A stretch of DNA of 64,000 nt from Chloracidobacterium sp. GTDB lineage: Bacteria; Acidobacteriota; Blastocatellia; Pyrinomonadales; Pyrinomonadaceae. The position numbers and the translations under genes are program-made. Shown piece after piece: positions 26,027 to 35,197 of this stretch (position 1 is its first letter; each line of letters opens with the position of its first letter). A model generated the notes under the pieces. It did no database searches. It was not told where the DNA came from and saw only the letters and a list, made by a program, of their open reading frames with translations. The stretch is taken from positions 310,001 to 374,000 of the forward strand of contig JABTUB010000002.1 in the NCBI GenBank assembly GCA_015075585.1, read 5' to 3'.

Positions 26027-27181
26027 TCAGGCTCGGCGGCCGATCATATCCAGCCCGACGGCGACAACAAGGATCGTCCCTTTTACGATATCCTGCATAA
26101 AATCGCGCACACCGAGCAGCGACATTCCGTTATCCAGCGTCGCCATTATCAGCGCTCCGAGGCACGCACCGAAAACGGTGCCGCGTCCGCCGATGAGCGA
26201 CGCTCCGCCAATAACGCAAGCAGCGATCGCATCGAGTTCCTTTAGCGTGCCCGCATCCGGCGTCGCACTTCCGACACGCCCGGCAAAGATCATCGCGGCG
26301 AGGCCCGTTGCCGCACCGAGTACAGCAAAGACCTTCAGTACATTGAAGCGGTTATTGATGCCGGAGAGGCGTGCAGCGTCCGCATTGCCGCCGATCGCAT
26401 AAAGGTAACGGCCGAAGGTCGTTGAGGTCGTAATAAAACCGCCGATCATCGCAACCGCGAGAAGTATCAGCACAGGTGTCGGAACCCCGACATAAACGCC
26501 GTTATTCTCGTACGAATTCATCACCCAGACGAATGCAATAATGGCCGCGATCGGCAGGATCGATCTGAGCAATTCGCCCTTATGATCCGCCTCGCCGAGG
26601 CCGTATATCTTTGCGCTGCGGGCGCGTCGCGTCGCCATGAACAGAACGGCCGCGATCGCCGCCGCTGCAATGATCCATCCTGCCGTTGTTCCTATGTAGC
26701 TCTGGCCGAATGCCTTGAAGGTCTCATTCGATATCGGTACGGTATTTCCGCCAAGGAGCCACTTCACCGCGCCGCGCCACGCAAGAAGGCCGCCGAGCGT
26801 TACGATGAACGCCGGGATATTCAGATATGCCGTTAATGCTCCCTGCAAAACGCCCACGCCAATGCTGACCGCTATCGTAAGGGCAATGGCCGCGGGCAAA
26901 CCGTAGCCGTTAAGCAGTGCCCAAGCCGCAACTCCGCCCGCAAATCCGAGTACCGACCCGACCGAGAGATCAATATTCCCTGACACGATCACCATCAGCA
27001 TACCGACCGACAGGATCCCGGTAACCGACATCTGCGTCATCAGGTTCGATAGGTTGCGCGCCGTAAGGAAGGTATTGCCCGTCGCCCAATGAAAGAAGAG
27101 CCAGATCAGCCCGAGAACGCCGAGCATGACATACGCTCGGAGCGACGATCCGCTGAGGAAATTGTTTTGTGTGTTGCTCAT
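26027..27181 (-). CDS. xylH: Sugar ABC transporter permease, XylH type
   Basis: The 384-residue product is a BPD_transp_2 (RbsC/XylH/AraH-like) inner-membrane permease with about ten helices. Marks are Gly-Asn-Ile-Asp-Leu-Ser-Val-Gly-Ser (residues about 75), Asn-Ile-Pro-Ala-Phe-Ile-Val-Thr-Leu-Gly-Gly, and Ala-Ile-Gly-Gly-Asn-Ala-Asp-Ala-Ala-Arg-Leu-Ser-Gly-Ile. The long loop between helices (about 190-225) makes it closer to XylH than RbsC. It starts 6 bp downstream of the ATPase gene, forming one operon. No periplasmic binding protein or sugar-isomerase gene lies nearby, so the sugar is uncertain. Confidence 0.9.
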   Translation of the reverse strand: MSNTQNNFLSGSSLRAYVMLGVLGLIWLFFHWATGNTFLTARNLSNLMTQMSVTGILSVGMLMVIVSGNIDLSVGSVLGFAGGVAAWALLNGYGLPAAIALTIAVSIGVGVLQGALTAYLNIPAFIVTLGGLLAWRGAVKWLLGGNTVPISNETFKAFGQSYIGTTAGWIIAAAAIAAVLFMATRRARSAKIYGLGEADHKGELLRSILPIAAIIAFVWVMNSYENNGVYVGVPTPVLILLAVAMIGGFITTSTTFGRYLYAIGGNADAARLSGINNRFNVLKVFAVLGAATGLAAMIFAGRVGSATPDAGTLKELDAIAACVIGGASLIGGRGTVFGACLGALIMATLDNGMSLLGVRDFMQDIVKGTILVVAVGLDMIGRRA

Positions 27182-27187
27182 CGTGGT

Positions 27188-28699
27188 CTATTGGTTCCCG
27201 GTCGCCGCGGCCATTATACGTTCGGGCGTTGCCTCCGTGCGGCTGAATTCTGCCGCGATCGTACCCTCGTGGATCACCAGTATGCGGTCCGACAGTCCGA
27301 GCACCTCGGGAAGTTCACTCGAAACAAGCACGATCGCGAGGCCTTCTTTTGCCAACCGGTTTATCTCGGCGTATATCTCCTGTTTTGCACCGACATCAAT
27401 GCCGCGTGTCGGCTCATCGAGAAACAGTATCTTCGGCCGCGTCAGCAGCCATTTGCCGAGCACGACCTTTTGCTGATTGCCTCCGGAAAGCGTTCCTGCG
27501 GCGGTCAGCACCGAATTCGCTTTTATCCGAAGACTTTTCATCGGGCCTTCGGCGGCGCGGGATTCACGGCTCCGATCGGTAAAGAATCGCCCCGAGATCA
27601 GCTTTAGGCCGGCAAGTGTAATGTTGTCGAGTATCGACTGATCCAGGATCAGGCCAAAGCGTTTTCGGTCCTCCGTAACAAATCCGATTCCGGCATCAAT
27701 GGCATCCGCCGGCGTACGAATATCTGCCCGTTTTCCGTCGATCATGATCTCACGCGTACAGCGGCCTTCCCATGCTCCGAAGATGCCCATAAGCAGTTCG
27801 CTGCGGCCGGCACCCATAAGCCCCGCGATACCGAGCACCTCGCCTTGCCGCAGATCGAATGAGACATCGGAAACGACAGTTCTGCTCGGGTTATCAACGT
27901 CGTGAACAGTCAGGCCTTTGACCGAAAAGGCTGTATCACCGAACGTATGATCGGCTCCGGGGAAAATGTCTCCGACCTCCCGGCCGACCATTGCCGAAAT
28001 GACCCGATCCTTTGTCAGATCATTCACGTTGTAGGTTCCGATAGTACGCCCGTCGCGCAGAACTGTGATCCGATCGCTCATTCGGAATACTTCGTCCAGT
28101 TTGTGAGAAATGTAGATCATCCCGACGCCGCGTTCGCGAAGCACGGTCAGAATATTGAAAAGCGTCTCGACCTCAGATTCTGTAAGTGCTGCGGTCGGCT
28201 CATCGAGCACCAGTATGCGGGCGTTCTTGCTGAGGGCCTTTGCTATCTCGACAAGCTGCTGCTGGCCGATGCCGAGGCTACCGGCCTTGACACGCGGATC
28301 GATATCAAGCTTCAGTCCCCGCAACAGGTCGGATGCCCGATGATATAACTCTGCCCAATCAATAATGCCGAAGCGGTGCGGCTCTTGCCCGAGAAAGATA
28401 TTCTCGCCGACGGTCAACTCCTTCACGAGCGAGAGTTCCTGAAAGATGATCGCGATGCCGGCGGACTCCGAATCGCGTATGCCACGAAACTCGCACACGG
28501 CGTCATCAATAAGTATCTCGCCTTCAAAACTGCCGACAGGATGAACGCCCGAAAGCACTTTCATCAGTGTGGATTTGCCGGCGCCGTTCTCGCCGACAAG
28601 CGAATGGAATTCGCCGCCATCGAGAGCGAGACTTACTCCATCGAGGGCTCGAACACCCGGAAATTCCTTGACGATGTCTCGCATTTCGAGCAGCGGCAT
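27188..28699 (-). CDS. xylG: Sugar ABC transporter ATPase, XylG type
   Basis: The 503-residue product is a double-cassette ATPase for simple sugars. Cassette 1 has Walker A Gly-Glu-Asn-Gly-Ala-Gly-Lys-Ser-Thr (about 36-44), a Leu-Gly-Ile-Gly-Gln-Gln-Gln signature and Leu-Val-Leu-Asp-Glu-Pro-Thr. Cassette 2 has a degenerate Walker A (Gly-Leu-Met-Gly-Ala-Gly-Arg-Ser-Glu) and Leu-Ser-Gly-Gly-Asn-Gln-Gln-Lys-Val with Asp-Glu-Pro-Thr-Arg-Gly-Ile-Asp, as normal for this family. It precedes xylH in one operon and has its own promoter at 28729-28757. It is divergent from acs. Confidence 0.92.
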   Translation of the reverse strand: MPLLEMRDIVKEFPGVRALDGVSLALDGGEFHSLVGENGAGKSTLMKVLSGVHPVGSFEGEILIDDAVCEFRGIRDSESAGIAIIFQELSLVKELTVGENIFLGQEPHRFGIIDWAELYHRASDLLRGLKLDIDPRVKAGSLGIGQQQLVEIAKALSKNARILVLDEPTAALTESEVETLFNILTVLRERGVGMIYISHKLDEVFRMSDRITVLRDGRTIGTYNVNDLTKDRVISAMVGREVGDIFPGADHTFGDTAFSVKGLTVHDVDNPSRTVVSDVSFDLRQGEVLGIAGLMGAGRSELLMGIFGAWEGRCTREIMIDGKRADIRTPADAIDAGIGFVTEDRKRFGLILDQSILDNITLAGLKLISGRFFTDRSRESRAAEGPMKSLRIKANSVLTAAGTLSGGNQQKVVLGKWLLTRPKILFLDEPTRGIDVGAKQEIYAEINRLAKEGLAIVLVSSELPEVLGLSDRILVIHEGTIAAEFSRTEATPERIMAAATGNQ

Positions 28700-28728
28700 A
28701 GTTGTTCGGTGAAAATTTTTCTTCGCCG

Positions 28729-28757
28729 ATTTTACACACAGACGGCCCTTTGTCCAA
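28729..28757 (-). promoter_or_regulatory. Sigma-70-like promoter for xylG-xylH
   Basis: On the minus strand TTGGAC (28757-28752), 17-bp spacer, TAAAAT (28734-28729), 30 bp before the xylG start codon. The spacer overlaps a short inverted repeat (GGCC/GGCC with a 10-base loop). Confidence 0.65.
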
Positions 28758-28826
28758 GGCCGTGACTTATGTCGCCCTAAATAGATGTTTCCGTCAGTAT
28801 GTCGGATAATTTATACTTATCTCAAT

Positions 28827-30779
28827 ATGTCAGACGCAAAGACCATTGACTCGGTACTTAATGAGAACCGCGTTTTTTATCCGCCGAAAGAGTTCGCCGC
28901 AAAGGCGCATATCGGATCATTCGAGGAATACCGACGCCAATATGATGAGGCGGCGGCCGATATCCCCGCATTTTGGGCAAAACAAGCCGAGAGCCTCGAT
29001 TGGTTCAAGAAATGGGATACCGTGCTTGAATGGAATGAGCCGTTCGCCAAGTGGTTCGTCGGCGGCAAGATCAACGCGTCATACAACTGCATTGATCGGC
29101 ACCTGACAACGTGGCGAAAGAACAAGGCCGCGTTCATCTGGGAAGGCGAACCCGGCGAACAGCGTACGCTCACCTATTTGCAGCTTCATCGCGAAGTGTG
29201 CCGCTTTGCGAATGTATTAAAGAAACTCGGCGTTAAGACCGGCGACCGCGTTGCGATCTATATGCCGCTCGTACCCGAGCTTGCTGTTGCAATGCTCGCC
29301 TGTGCCCGGATCGGCGTAACGCACACAGTGATCTTTGGCGGGTTCTCGGCTGACGCGATACGAGGCCGTGTCAATGACGGCGGCTGTGTTGCCGTTATTA
29401 CCGCCGACGGGTGCTACCGACGCGGCAAGGAAATAATGCTGAAAGCGATCGTGGATGAGGCGGCCGCAGAGTGCCCGACCATCAAGGATGTCATCGTTTA
29501 TAAGCGTACCGGCAGCGAGATAAGTATGCAGCACGGACGCGACCACTGGTGGCACGAACTTGTCGAAACTGTCGATGCCGACTGCCCGCCCGTTGAACTC
29601 GATTCCGAGCATCCGCTGTATATCCTTTATACTTCCGGCACGACCGGCAAGCCGAAAGGTATTCTCCACACGACCGGCGGCTACCTCACACAAAGTGCAT
29701 ATACGACAAAACTGACCTTTGATCTCAAAGATGAGGACGTCTATTGGTGTACCGCGGATATCGGTTGGGTTACAGGACACACATACGTCGTCTACGGGCC
29801 GCTTGCGAACGGCGCGACCGTGATGATGTACGAAGGTGCACCGAACTATCCTGACTTTGACCGCTTCTGGGATATCATCGAACGCCATCGCGTCAACATC
29901 CTTTACACTGCACCGACCGCTATCCGCTCCTTTATCCGTTGGGGCGAGCAATATCCGTTAAAGCATGACCTTTCATCTTTAAGACTTCTGGGAACCGTCG
30001 GCGAGCCGATAAACCCGGAAGCATGGATGTGGTACCACACGATCATCGGCAAGGAGCGTTGCCCCATTGTCGATACTTGGTGGCAGACGGAAACGGGGGC
30101 GACGATGATCTCGCCGCTGCCGGGTGCGACGCCGACGGTTCCGGGAACGGCGACATTGCCGCTGCCCGGCATCTCGATTGATATCGTAAAACGCAATGGC
30201 GAATCGGTCGGCGTTAACGAAGGCGGCTACCTCGTCGTAAAGCACCCTTGGCCCTCGATGCTCCGTACGCTTTGGGGCGATGACGAACGCTACAAACAGG
30301 CGTATTGGTCGGAGATACCGGGCGTTTATTTCGCCGGCGACGGAGCGCGCCGCGACGAACGCGGATACTTCTGGATCATGGGCCGCGTTGATGACGTGAT
30401 AAATGTCAGCGGCCATCGCCTTGGCACTGCCGAGGTCGAATCAGCACTCGTCTCGCACGAAGCCGTTGCCGAGGCCGCGGTCGTCGGCCGTCCCGATGAG
30501 CTAAAGGGCCAGGCGATCGCCGCCTTCGTCACACTCGAAGCGGGCCGAAGCGGCAGCCCCGAGCTAAAAGATGAGCTTCGCGCCCACGTCGCCAAGGAGA
30601 TCGGCGCGCTGGCAAAACCCGACGACATACGTTTCACCGATGCACTGCCGAAGACACGTTCCGGAAAGATCATGAGGCGGCTCCTTAGGGAACTTGCTAC
30701 AAGCGGCGAGGTCGCCGGCGATGTAACAACGCTTGAAGACTTCTCTGTTCTCGAAAAACTGCGTGGCGATGAGGAATAA
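28827..30779 (+). CDS. acs: Acetyl-CoA synthetase
   Basis: Acs activates acetate to acetyl-CoA through acetyl-AMP. The chosen ATG at 28827 (Met-Ser-Asp-Ala-Lys-Thr) gives 650 residues, the normal length; 14 upstream codons are open but have no domain content. Seen: the AMP-binding loop [20 protein letters not shown], and the acetylation-site motif [10 protein letters not shown] near the C-terminus. Trp-Trp-Gln-Thr marks acetyl-CoA rather than propionyl-CoA ligases. It lies directly against the next gene (stop and start adjacent) and is divergent from xylG. Confidence 0.97.
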   Translation: MSDAKTIDSVLNENRVFYPPKEFAAKAHIGSFEEYRRQYDEAAADIPAFWAKQAESLDWFKKWDTVLEWNEPFAKWFVGGKINASYNCIDRHLTTWRKNKAAFIWEGEPGEQRTLTYLQLHREVCRFANVLKKLGVKTGDRVAIYMPLVPELAVAMLACARIGVTHTVIFGGFSADAIRGRVNDGGCVAVITADGCYRRGKEIMLKAIVDEAAAECPTIKDVIVYKRTGSEISMQHGRDHWWHELVETVDADCPPVELDSEHPLYILYTSGTTGKPKGILHTTGGYLTQSAYTTKLTFDLKDEDVYWCTADIGWVTGHTYVVYGPLANGATVMMYEGAPNYPDFDRFWDIIERHRVNILYTAPTAIRSFIRWGEQYPLKHDLSSLRLLGTVGEPINPEAWMWYHTIIGKERCPIVDTWWQTETGATMISPLPGATPTVPGTATLPLPGISIDIVKRNGESVGVNEGGYLVVKHPWPSMLRTLWGDDERYKQAYWSEIPGVYFAGDGARRDERGYFWIMGRVDDVINVSGHRLGTAEVESALVSHEAVAEAAVVGRPDELKGQAIAAFVTLEAGRSGSPELKDELRAHVAKEIGALAKPDDIRFTDALPKTRSGKIMRRLLRELATSGEVAGDVTTLEDFSVLEKLRGDEE

Positions 30780-31400
30780 ATGCCGAATAGCGATCCTGTA
30801 CAAAATCCGACCCAAGAGCTTTCCGTCGTAGGCCGTTCATTCTATCAGCGCGGTTGGGCACATGGTTCCTGCGGCAATTACTCGGTGCTGCTGGCACGCA
30901 AGCCGCTGCGTTTGTGCATTACGGCCGCAGGTATCGAGAAAGCGATGCTCGATGAAACCAACTTTCTCGAACTCGATGACGATGCCGAAATACTGCAGGG
31001 CTTCGGCCGTCCCTCTGACGAAACGCTCCTTCACCTTACGATCTACCGGTTGCGGCCGCGTGCACGCTGCATCTTGTATTCGCAAAGTGTTCCGGGCGTT
31101 ATCCTGGCCGACCGATGCTTTGTTGACGGCTCGATCACCCTTCACGGTTATGAGGCGATGAAAGGCCTGAGCGGTGTGGCCGATCTCGAACACACTGAAT
31201 CAGTGCCTATTATCGAGAATGCTGCCGATCAGATCGCCCTTGCCCACGTGATCGAGAACGTATTACTCGAGAATTCATCCATACACGGCATTTATATCCG
31301 ACGCCACGGACTTTATACTTGGGGCAGTTCGGTCGAAGAAGCTCGGCACAACATCGAGATCCTGGAATTCCTGTTCGAAGTAGCCGAGAGAAAACGTTAA
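30780..31400 (+). CDS. MtnB-like class II aldolase-fold protein, zinc site altered
   Basis: The 206-residue product aligns by motif with methylthioribulose-1-phosphate dehydratase (MtnB): Gly-Trp-Ala-His-Gly-Ser-Cys-Gly-Asn-Tyr-Ser, Glu-Thr-Leu-Leu-His-Leu-Thr-Ile-Tyr, His-Gly-Tyr-Glu-Ala-Met-Lys-Gly with the catalytic-position Glu, and Arg-Arg-His-Gly-Leu-Tyr-Thr-Trp-Gly. The zinc motif His-Thr-His-Ser is replaced by Tyr-Ser-Gln-Ser, so two of three metal ligands are missing; the third His is kept. MtnB acts in methionine salvage; no other mtn gene is here, but msrA follows by 2 bp. A divergent enzyme or a non-catalytic role is possible. Confidence 0.8.
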   Translation: MPNSDPVQNPTQELSVVGRSFYQRGWAHGSCGNYSVLLARKPLRLCITAAGIEKAMLDETNFLELDDDAEILQGFGRPSDETLLHLTIYRLRPRARCILYSQSVPGVILADRCFVDGSITLHGYEAMKGLSGVADLEHTESVPIIENAADQIALAHVIENVLLENSSIHGIYIRRHGLYTWGSSVEEARHNIEILEFLFEVAERKR

Positions 31401-31402
31401 GT

Positions 31403-31948
31403 ATGACAACAGACAATTTAGAGACCGCAACACTCGGCGGCGGATGTTTCTGGTGTACGGAGGCCGTTCTTGAAGGCCTGAACGGCGTGGTCGATATTGT
31501 CTCCGGCTATAGCGGCGGACATACCGACAACCCGACCTATCAGGAGGTTTGCACACAAACCACAGGCCACGCTGAGGTCGTTCAGCTACGCTTCGATCCC
31601 GAGGTTCTCTCGTATCGCGACCTGCTCCGCATCTTCTTTACCGTACACGACCCCACGACGAAGGACCGGCAAGGCAACGATATCGGCCCATCGTATCGCT
31701 CTGTGATCTTCTACCATAATGATGAGCAGGAAAGGACCGCCCAAGAGGTAATTGTCGAGATAATGTCCGAACATCTTTACAACAAGCCGATCGTAACGGA
31801 AGTCACCCGATTTGAGCATTTCTGGCCGGCCGAAGATTACCACCAGCAGTACTTTGCGAATAACCCGGATCAGCCCTATTGCGCGGTCGTTGTAGCGCCA
31901 AAGGTCGCTAAGTTTCGACAAAAATATTCAGCAGATTTGAGACCGTAG
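31403..31948 (+). CDS. msrA: Peptide-methionine (S)-S-oxide reductase
   Basis: MsrA repairs methionine S-sulfoxide in proteins. I place the start at the ATG 31403, two bases after the previous stop; the frame is open upstream only within the preceding gene. The 181-residue protein has the catalytic Gly-Gly-Gly-Cys-Phe-Trp-Cys-Thr-Glu near the N-terminus, Gly-Tyr-Ser-Gly-Gly-His-Thr-Asp-Asn-Pro-Thr-Tyr, and Ala-Glu-Asp-Tyr-His-Gln-Gln-Tyr at the end, all conserved. No signal peptide, so cytoplasmic. The acs, MtnB-like and msrA genes appear to be one transcription unit. Confidence 0.96.
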   Translation: MTTDNLETATLGGGCFWCTEAVLEGLNGVVDIVSGYSGGHTDNPTYQEVCTQTTGHAEVVQLRFDPEVLSYRDLLRIFFTVHDPTTKDRQGNDIGPSYRSVIFYHNDEQERTAQEVIVEIMSEHLYNKPIVTEVTRFEHFWPAEDYHQQYFANNPDQPYCAVVVAPKVAKFRQKYSADLRP

Positions 31949-31980
31949 TGTTCAAGAAAATTAAACGTTAAAAAAACTGC

Positions 31981-32010
31981 TTGACACCTTTCTCTCCGCT
32001 TAAGTAAAAT
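31981..32010 (+). promoter_or_regulatory. Strong sigma-70-like promoter for the SdrD-type gene
   Basis: TTGACA at 31981-31986, 18-bp spacer, TAAAAT at 32005-32010. It implies a leader of about 110 nt before the ATG at 32126. Confidence 0.8.
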
Positions 32011-32015
32011 TAACA

Positions 32016-32107
32016 GGTCGGACGGGTTTGCGGTCCGATACCTCCATCGCAAAACCCCGGGACGGCTGTCTCGGAGATCAAATTCAGCGAACGCATCACC
32101 CGATGCG
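32016..32107 (+). promoter_or_regulatory. Structured mRNA leader with competing hairpins
   Basis: Three hairpins can form: CGGAC/GTCCG (32019-32037, with GGT/ACC extending it across a bulge), CCGGGAC/GTCTCGG (about 32057-32074), and CGCATC/GATGCG (32092-32107). The nine-base loop of the first (GGGTTTGCG, 32024-32032) is complementary to CGCAAAACCC (32048-32057) with one bulged A. That pairing excludes or pseudoknots with the first hairpin, giving a switch-like layout. It does not fit a riboswitch consensus that I can recall. Function is unknown. Confidence 0.45.
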
Positions 32108-32125
32108 GAACTCCAAAAGATCATT

Positions 32126-34792
32126 ATGTTAAAGATAACGTCGGGCCGCCTGCGCGCGGTCATATTCGGTGCAATGATCGCAATGTTTGCGGTCAGTATG
32201 TTTGTCGTTAAGTACAATTCCGCCGAGGCTCAATCTGAACGCATTTCGGACAGGGCAGGATTGGCTCCGCACGCAGCGACCGTAAGCGGGCGGGTATTTC
32301 TCGACTTCAATATGAACGGCGAGTACGACACGTCCGGCGGTACTGCCGCACAACCCACATCTGTGGATATCGGTGTGCAAGGAGTAACCGTTACCGCATA
32401 CGATCCGGCGGGAACGTCACGCGGCACGGCCACATCGGCAGCGAACGGAACATATTCGATCGCAGTTACGGGCACAGGCCCTTACCGAATCGAATTTACG
32501 AATCTGCCTGCGGACCTGAAACCTTCCGCACGGAGTGCTTCGTCAGTCAATGCCAACTCGGCAACCACGGCCGGCTCGACCGTACATTTCGTACCGAACG
32601 CAAATACTTCCGACGTAAACCTCGCACTGCATCGGCCATCTGATTACTGCCAAAATAACCCGACAATGTGTTCCCAGCTCTACGGGATGGGCAACACGAA
32701 CACTCCCGGAGCTGCCTTCACGTTCCCATTCTGGGCCGGAAGCACAAGAACCGGAACAGAGAATGGTTCATTTCCGGGTGCGTTCAGCGACTTTCTTTCA
32801 CCAACGGGCACAAGTCTGGCGACACTGGACGAGATAGGTACTACTTTCGGCATCGCATATCACCGTACTTCGAGACGCATCTTTACGGCTGCTTATATGA
32901 AGAAGCACTCGAACTTTGGTTTGGCCGGAACGGGTGCGATCTATCAGATAGATCGCAATACAGGCTTTGTTACAACCTTTGTCGATCTGAACAGCGTGTT
33001 CGGAGCGAATACTGCGGGTGCAAATCCTCACAACACAAACAATTATCTTACCGACAATGGCAACACGACATGGGATGCGGTCGGCAAGGTCGCATTCGGC
33101 GGCATCGCACTAAATGAGGACGAGAGCTACCTCTATGCAATGAATTTGGCGGATCGCCGGCTCTACAAGATACCCACAAGCGGCCCGCTTAACAATACAA
33201 CCATCACGCGATATGCGTTCCCGACGTCGATGCCCAACTGCAACAATGCTGCTGATGTCAGGCCTTTTGCCGTCAGTTGGTACGCCGGAAAGATATATGT
33301 AGGAGCGGTGTGCTCGCGTGAAACGGCGAGCGGATCTACATCAACCAATCTTCGCGGGTACGTCTATACGTTCGACCCGACAACGAATACTTTTGCCGGA
33401 TCAGCGACCTTGAACTTCCAGCTCAACTACACACGCCAGGAGACGGATCCCGGCTATAGTGCAAATTGGAGGAACTGGAGGACGACATATCAAACGATCA
33501 GTACATTGCACTTCATTTATCCTCAGCCGATGCTGACGGACATAGACTTTGATCGAGGAAATATGATCCTTGCGTTACGCGACCGTGACGGCGATCAAAC
33601 GGGATACAATATTCCAAGCGATCCGTCACAGCCTAACGATTACTCGAAAAAGGGTATTACCGCAGGCGATATTCTCAGAGCATGCGGCGATCCGACGAAC
33701 GGCTGGACGCTTGAGAGCAACGCCCGCTGCGGCGGTATCGGGAACGGCCCGACGGGCAGCAATGAAGGGCCCGGAGGCGGCGAATACTACTATCAGGAGA
33801 ACTATCATCCGAATGGCACGCCGCACGACGAGGTCGGGCTTGGAGCAGTAGCTCAGATCCCCGGTCAGAATGTAATGATCGCAAGCATCTTTGACCCGAT
33901 CTACCTGGCGGGAACGAACGTTTACGATGCGCAAGGTTTCCGCTGGTTCGTGAACGGCACCGGCGCGCAGAATCGCGGTTATCAGGTAAATGACGGCGAT
34001 TTCGGTAAAGCGAACGGCATCGGCAATGTTGTAGCCCTATGTGACGCAGCGCCTCTAGAGATCGGCAACCGCGTGTGGCTAGATACGAACGGCAACGGTG
34101 TTCAGGACCCCGGCGAGAACGGCATTGCCGGCGTTCAGGTCCGTCTTTATCTCGGCTCGACCCTGGTCGGAACCGCTGTTACGGACGCAAACGGAGAATA
34201 CTACTTCGTCAGCAGTACGTCCGTTGATGCTAATACCAACGATAATATCGGCCAGGTCAATGGCGGTATTCAGTTCGACACTGCGTATCAGATACGCTTT
34301 GACCGGCCCGCTGATTATGCGAATGGCGGCCCGCTCAAGAGTCTCCTTCTGACAAGGGTAGATCAAACGTCCCAGCTCGGCGATAAGGACGCATCCGATT
34401 CAGATGCGGTTACCGTATCGAATCCTCCGGGCTCGCCCGCGGGCAACTTCCCTGTGATCAACGTCACCACCGGCGGCCCCGGTTCGAATGATCACACTTA
34501 CGATGCCGGCTTTTATCTGCTGCCTTCAGCCGGCGGAGTGAACGTATCCGGCCGCATAACGCTGCGGTCCGGCAGCGGCGTCCGTAACGTCGTCGTTGCA
34601 CTGATCGAAGCTGACGGCACTCAGCACGTCACGAGGACCGGCTCTTTCGGATACTATCAATTTGATGATATTCCGGCAGGCCAGACAGCCGTGATCGCTG
34701 TAAGCGCAAAGAGTTACACGTTCATACCGATGACTCGCATGGTGTCGCTGGACAACGACCTTTTCGATGTTGATTGGGTCGCGGAGCAATAA
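32126..34792 (+). CDS. Large secreted protein with SdrD B-like domains
   Basis: The 888-residue protein has a signal peptide or anchor (Phe-Gly-Ala-Met-Ile-Ala-Met-Phe-Ala-Val-Ser-Met-Phe-Val-Val, cleavage near Ala-Glu-Ala-Gln). An SdrD B-like domain follows (about 52-135, Gly-Arg-Val-Phe-Leu-Asp-Phe-Asn-Met-Asn-Gly-Glu-Tyr-Asp). The long middle region (about 170-630) resembles a beta-propeller-like fold. A second SdrD B-like domain (about 645-790, Val-Trp-Leu-Asp-Thr-Asn-Gly-Asn-Gly-Val-Gln-Asp) and a C-terminal carboxypeptidase-regulatory-like domain (about 805-888) close it. There is no LPXTG. An extracellular or surface role is likely. A strong promoter and a terminator make it a single-gene unit. 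Confidence 0.85.
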   Translation: MLKITSGRLRAVIFGAMIAMFAVSMFVVKYNSAEAQSERISDRAGLAPHAATVSGRVFLDFNMNGEYDTSGGTAAQPTSVDIGVQGVTVTAYDPAGTSRGTATSAANGTYSIAVTGTGPYRIEFTNLPADLKPSARSASSVNANSATTAGSTVHFVPNANTSDVNLALHRPSDYCQNNPTMCSQLYGMGNTNTPGAAFTFPFWAGSTRTGTENGSFPGAFSDFLSPTGTSLATLDEIGTTFGIAYHRTSRRIFTAAYMKKHSNFGLAGTGAIYQIDRNTGFVTTFVDLNSVFGANTAGANPHNTNNYLTDNGNTTWDAVGKVAFGGIALNEDESYLYAMNLADRRLYKIPTSGPLNNTTITRYAFPTSMPNCNNAADVRPFAVSWYAGKIYVGAVCSRETASGSTSTNLRGYVYTFDPTTNTFAGSATLNFQLNYTRQETDPGYSANWRNWRTTYQTISTLHFIYPQPMLTDIDFDRGNMILALRDRDGDQTGYNIPSDPSQPNDYSKKGITAGDILRACGDPTNGWTLESNARCGGIGNGPTGSNEGPGGGEYYYQENYHPNGTPHDEVGLGAVAQIPGQNVMIASIFDPIYLAGTNVYDAQGFRWFVNGTGAQNRGYQVNDGDFGKANGIGNVVALCDAAPLEIGNRVWLDTNGNGVQDPGENGIAGVQVRLYLGSTLVGTAVTDANGEYYFVSSTSVDANTNDNIGQVNGGIQFDTAYQIRFDRPADYANGGPLKSLLLTRVDQTSQLGDKDASDSDAVTVSNPPGSPAGNFPVINVTTGGPGSNDHTYDAGFYLLPSAGGVNVSGRITLRSGSGVRNVVVALIEADGTQHVTRTGSFGYYQFDDIPAGQTAVIAVSAKSYTFIPMTRMVSLDNDLFDVDWVAEQ

Positions 34793-34821
34793 GACACTCC
34801 GTCATTTCGACAACTTTGACT

Positions 34822-34858
34822 CAGCGGCTGTCCTTTTTTGGGCGGCCGCTGTTTTTTT
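34822..34858 (+). terminator. Rho-independent terminator after the SdrD-type gene
   Basis: CAGCGGC (34822-34828) pairs with GCCGCTG (34845-34851), followed by seven T. Confidence 0.85.
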
Positions 34859-34902
34859 GTGCAATGCCAAATTGTCCCGTAGAAAAGATACGTGTATCTT
34901 GA

Positions 34903-35151
34903 TTGTCAGAGATAGCACCGAACGTGCAGCGCGTCATCTATAAAAAACTTGCTTGGCTTAACGAACTTCCGACGGACGAGGCCGAATGTGTGCTGCGCGA
35001 ATGCGGCGGAACCGATGAGTGGTCGCGTGCGATCGCGAGTGCACGGCCGTTCCCGATGCTTGATCATCTCTATCAACTCGGTGAACAGCTCTGGCCGGGA
35101 AAGGACTTCGGAACGGTAGAGCGTCGCCTGAATTCGCTTTTAGAACGATAA
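34903..35151 (+). CDS. Short protein resembling the N-terminal part of OHCU decarboxylase
   Basis: The frame encodes up to 82 residues from a TTG at 34903; a GTG at 34924 (Val-Gln-Arg-Val-Ile-Tyr) is an alternative and neither has a good Shine-Dalgarno. The text Leu-Asn-Glu-Leu-Pro-Thr-Asp-Glu-Ala-Glu, Cys-Gly-Gly-Thr-Asp-Glu-Trp-Ser, and Ala-Arg-Pro-Phe-Pro resembles the start of 2-oxo-4-hydroxy-4-carboxy-5-ureidoimidazoline decarboxylase (uricase pathway, about 165 residues). The part carrying the catalytic His-Pro-x-Leu-Gly region is absent. It may be a truncated relic or a short independent family. No other urate genes are nearby. Confidence 0.55.
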   Translation: MSEIAPNVQRVIYKKLAWLNELPTDEAECVLRECGGTDEWSRAIASARPFPMLDHLYQLGEQLWPGKDFGTVERRLNSLLER

Positions 35152-35197
35152 AGGATGTTGCTATTTCACGCATCGGTAATTTATCATCGGTCAGACA

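Noticed and set aside
25923..26402. Plus-strand frame after pgsA
   Set aside because: It is antisense to xylH and low-complexity (Ser/Pro/Arg-rich), without a family.
31981..32125. GEMM (cyclic-di-GMP) riboswitch
   Set aside because: A GCAAA/GGG-like segment appears in the second half, but the first-half consensus (CACGCA-AGGGCAAACC, GAAA tetraloop) is missing.
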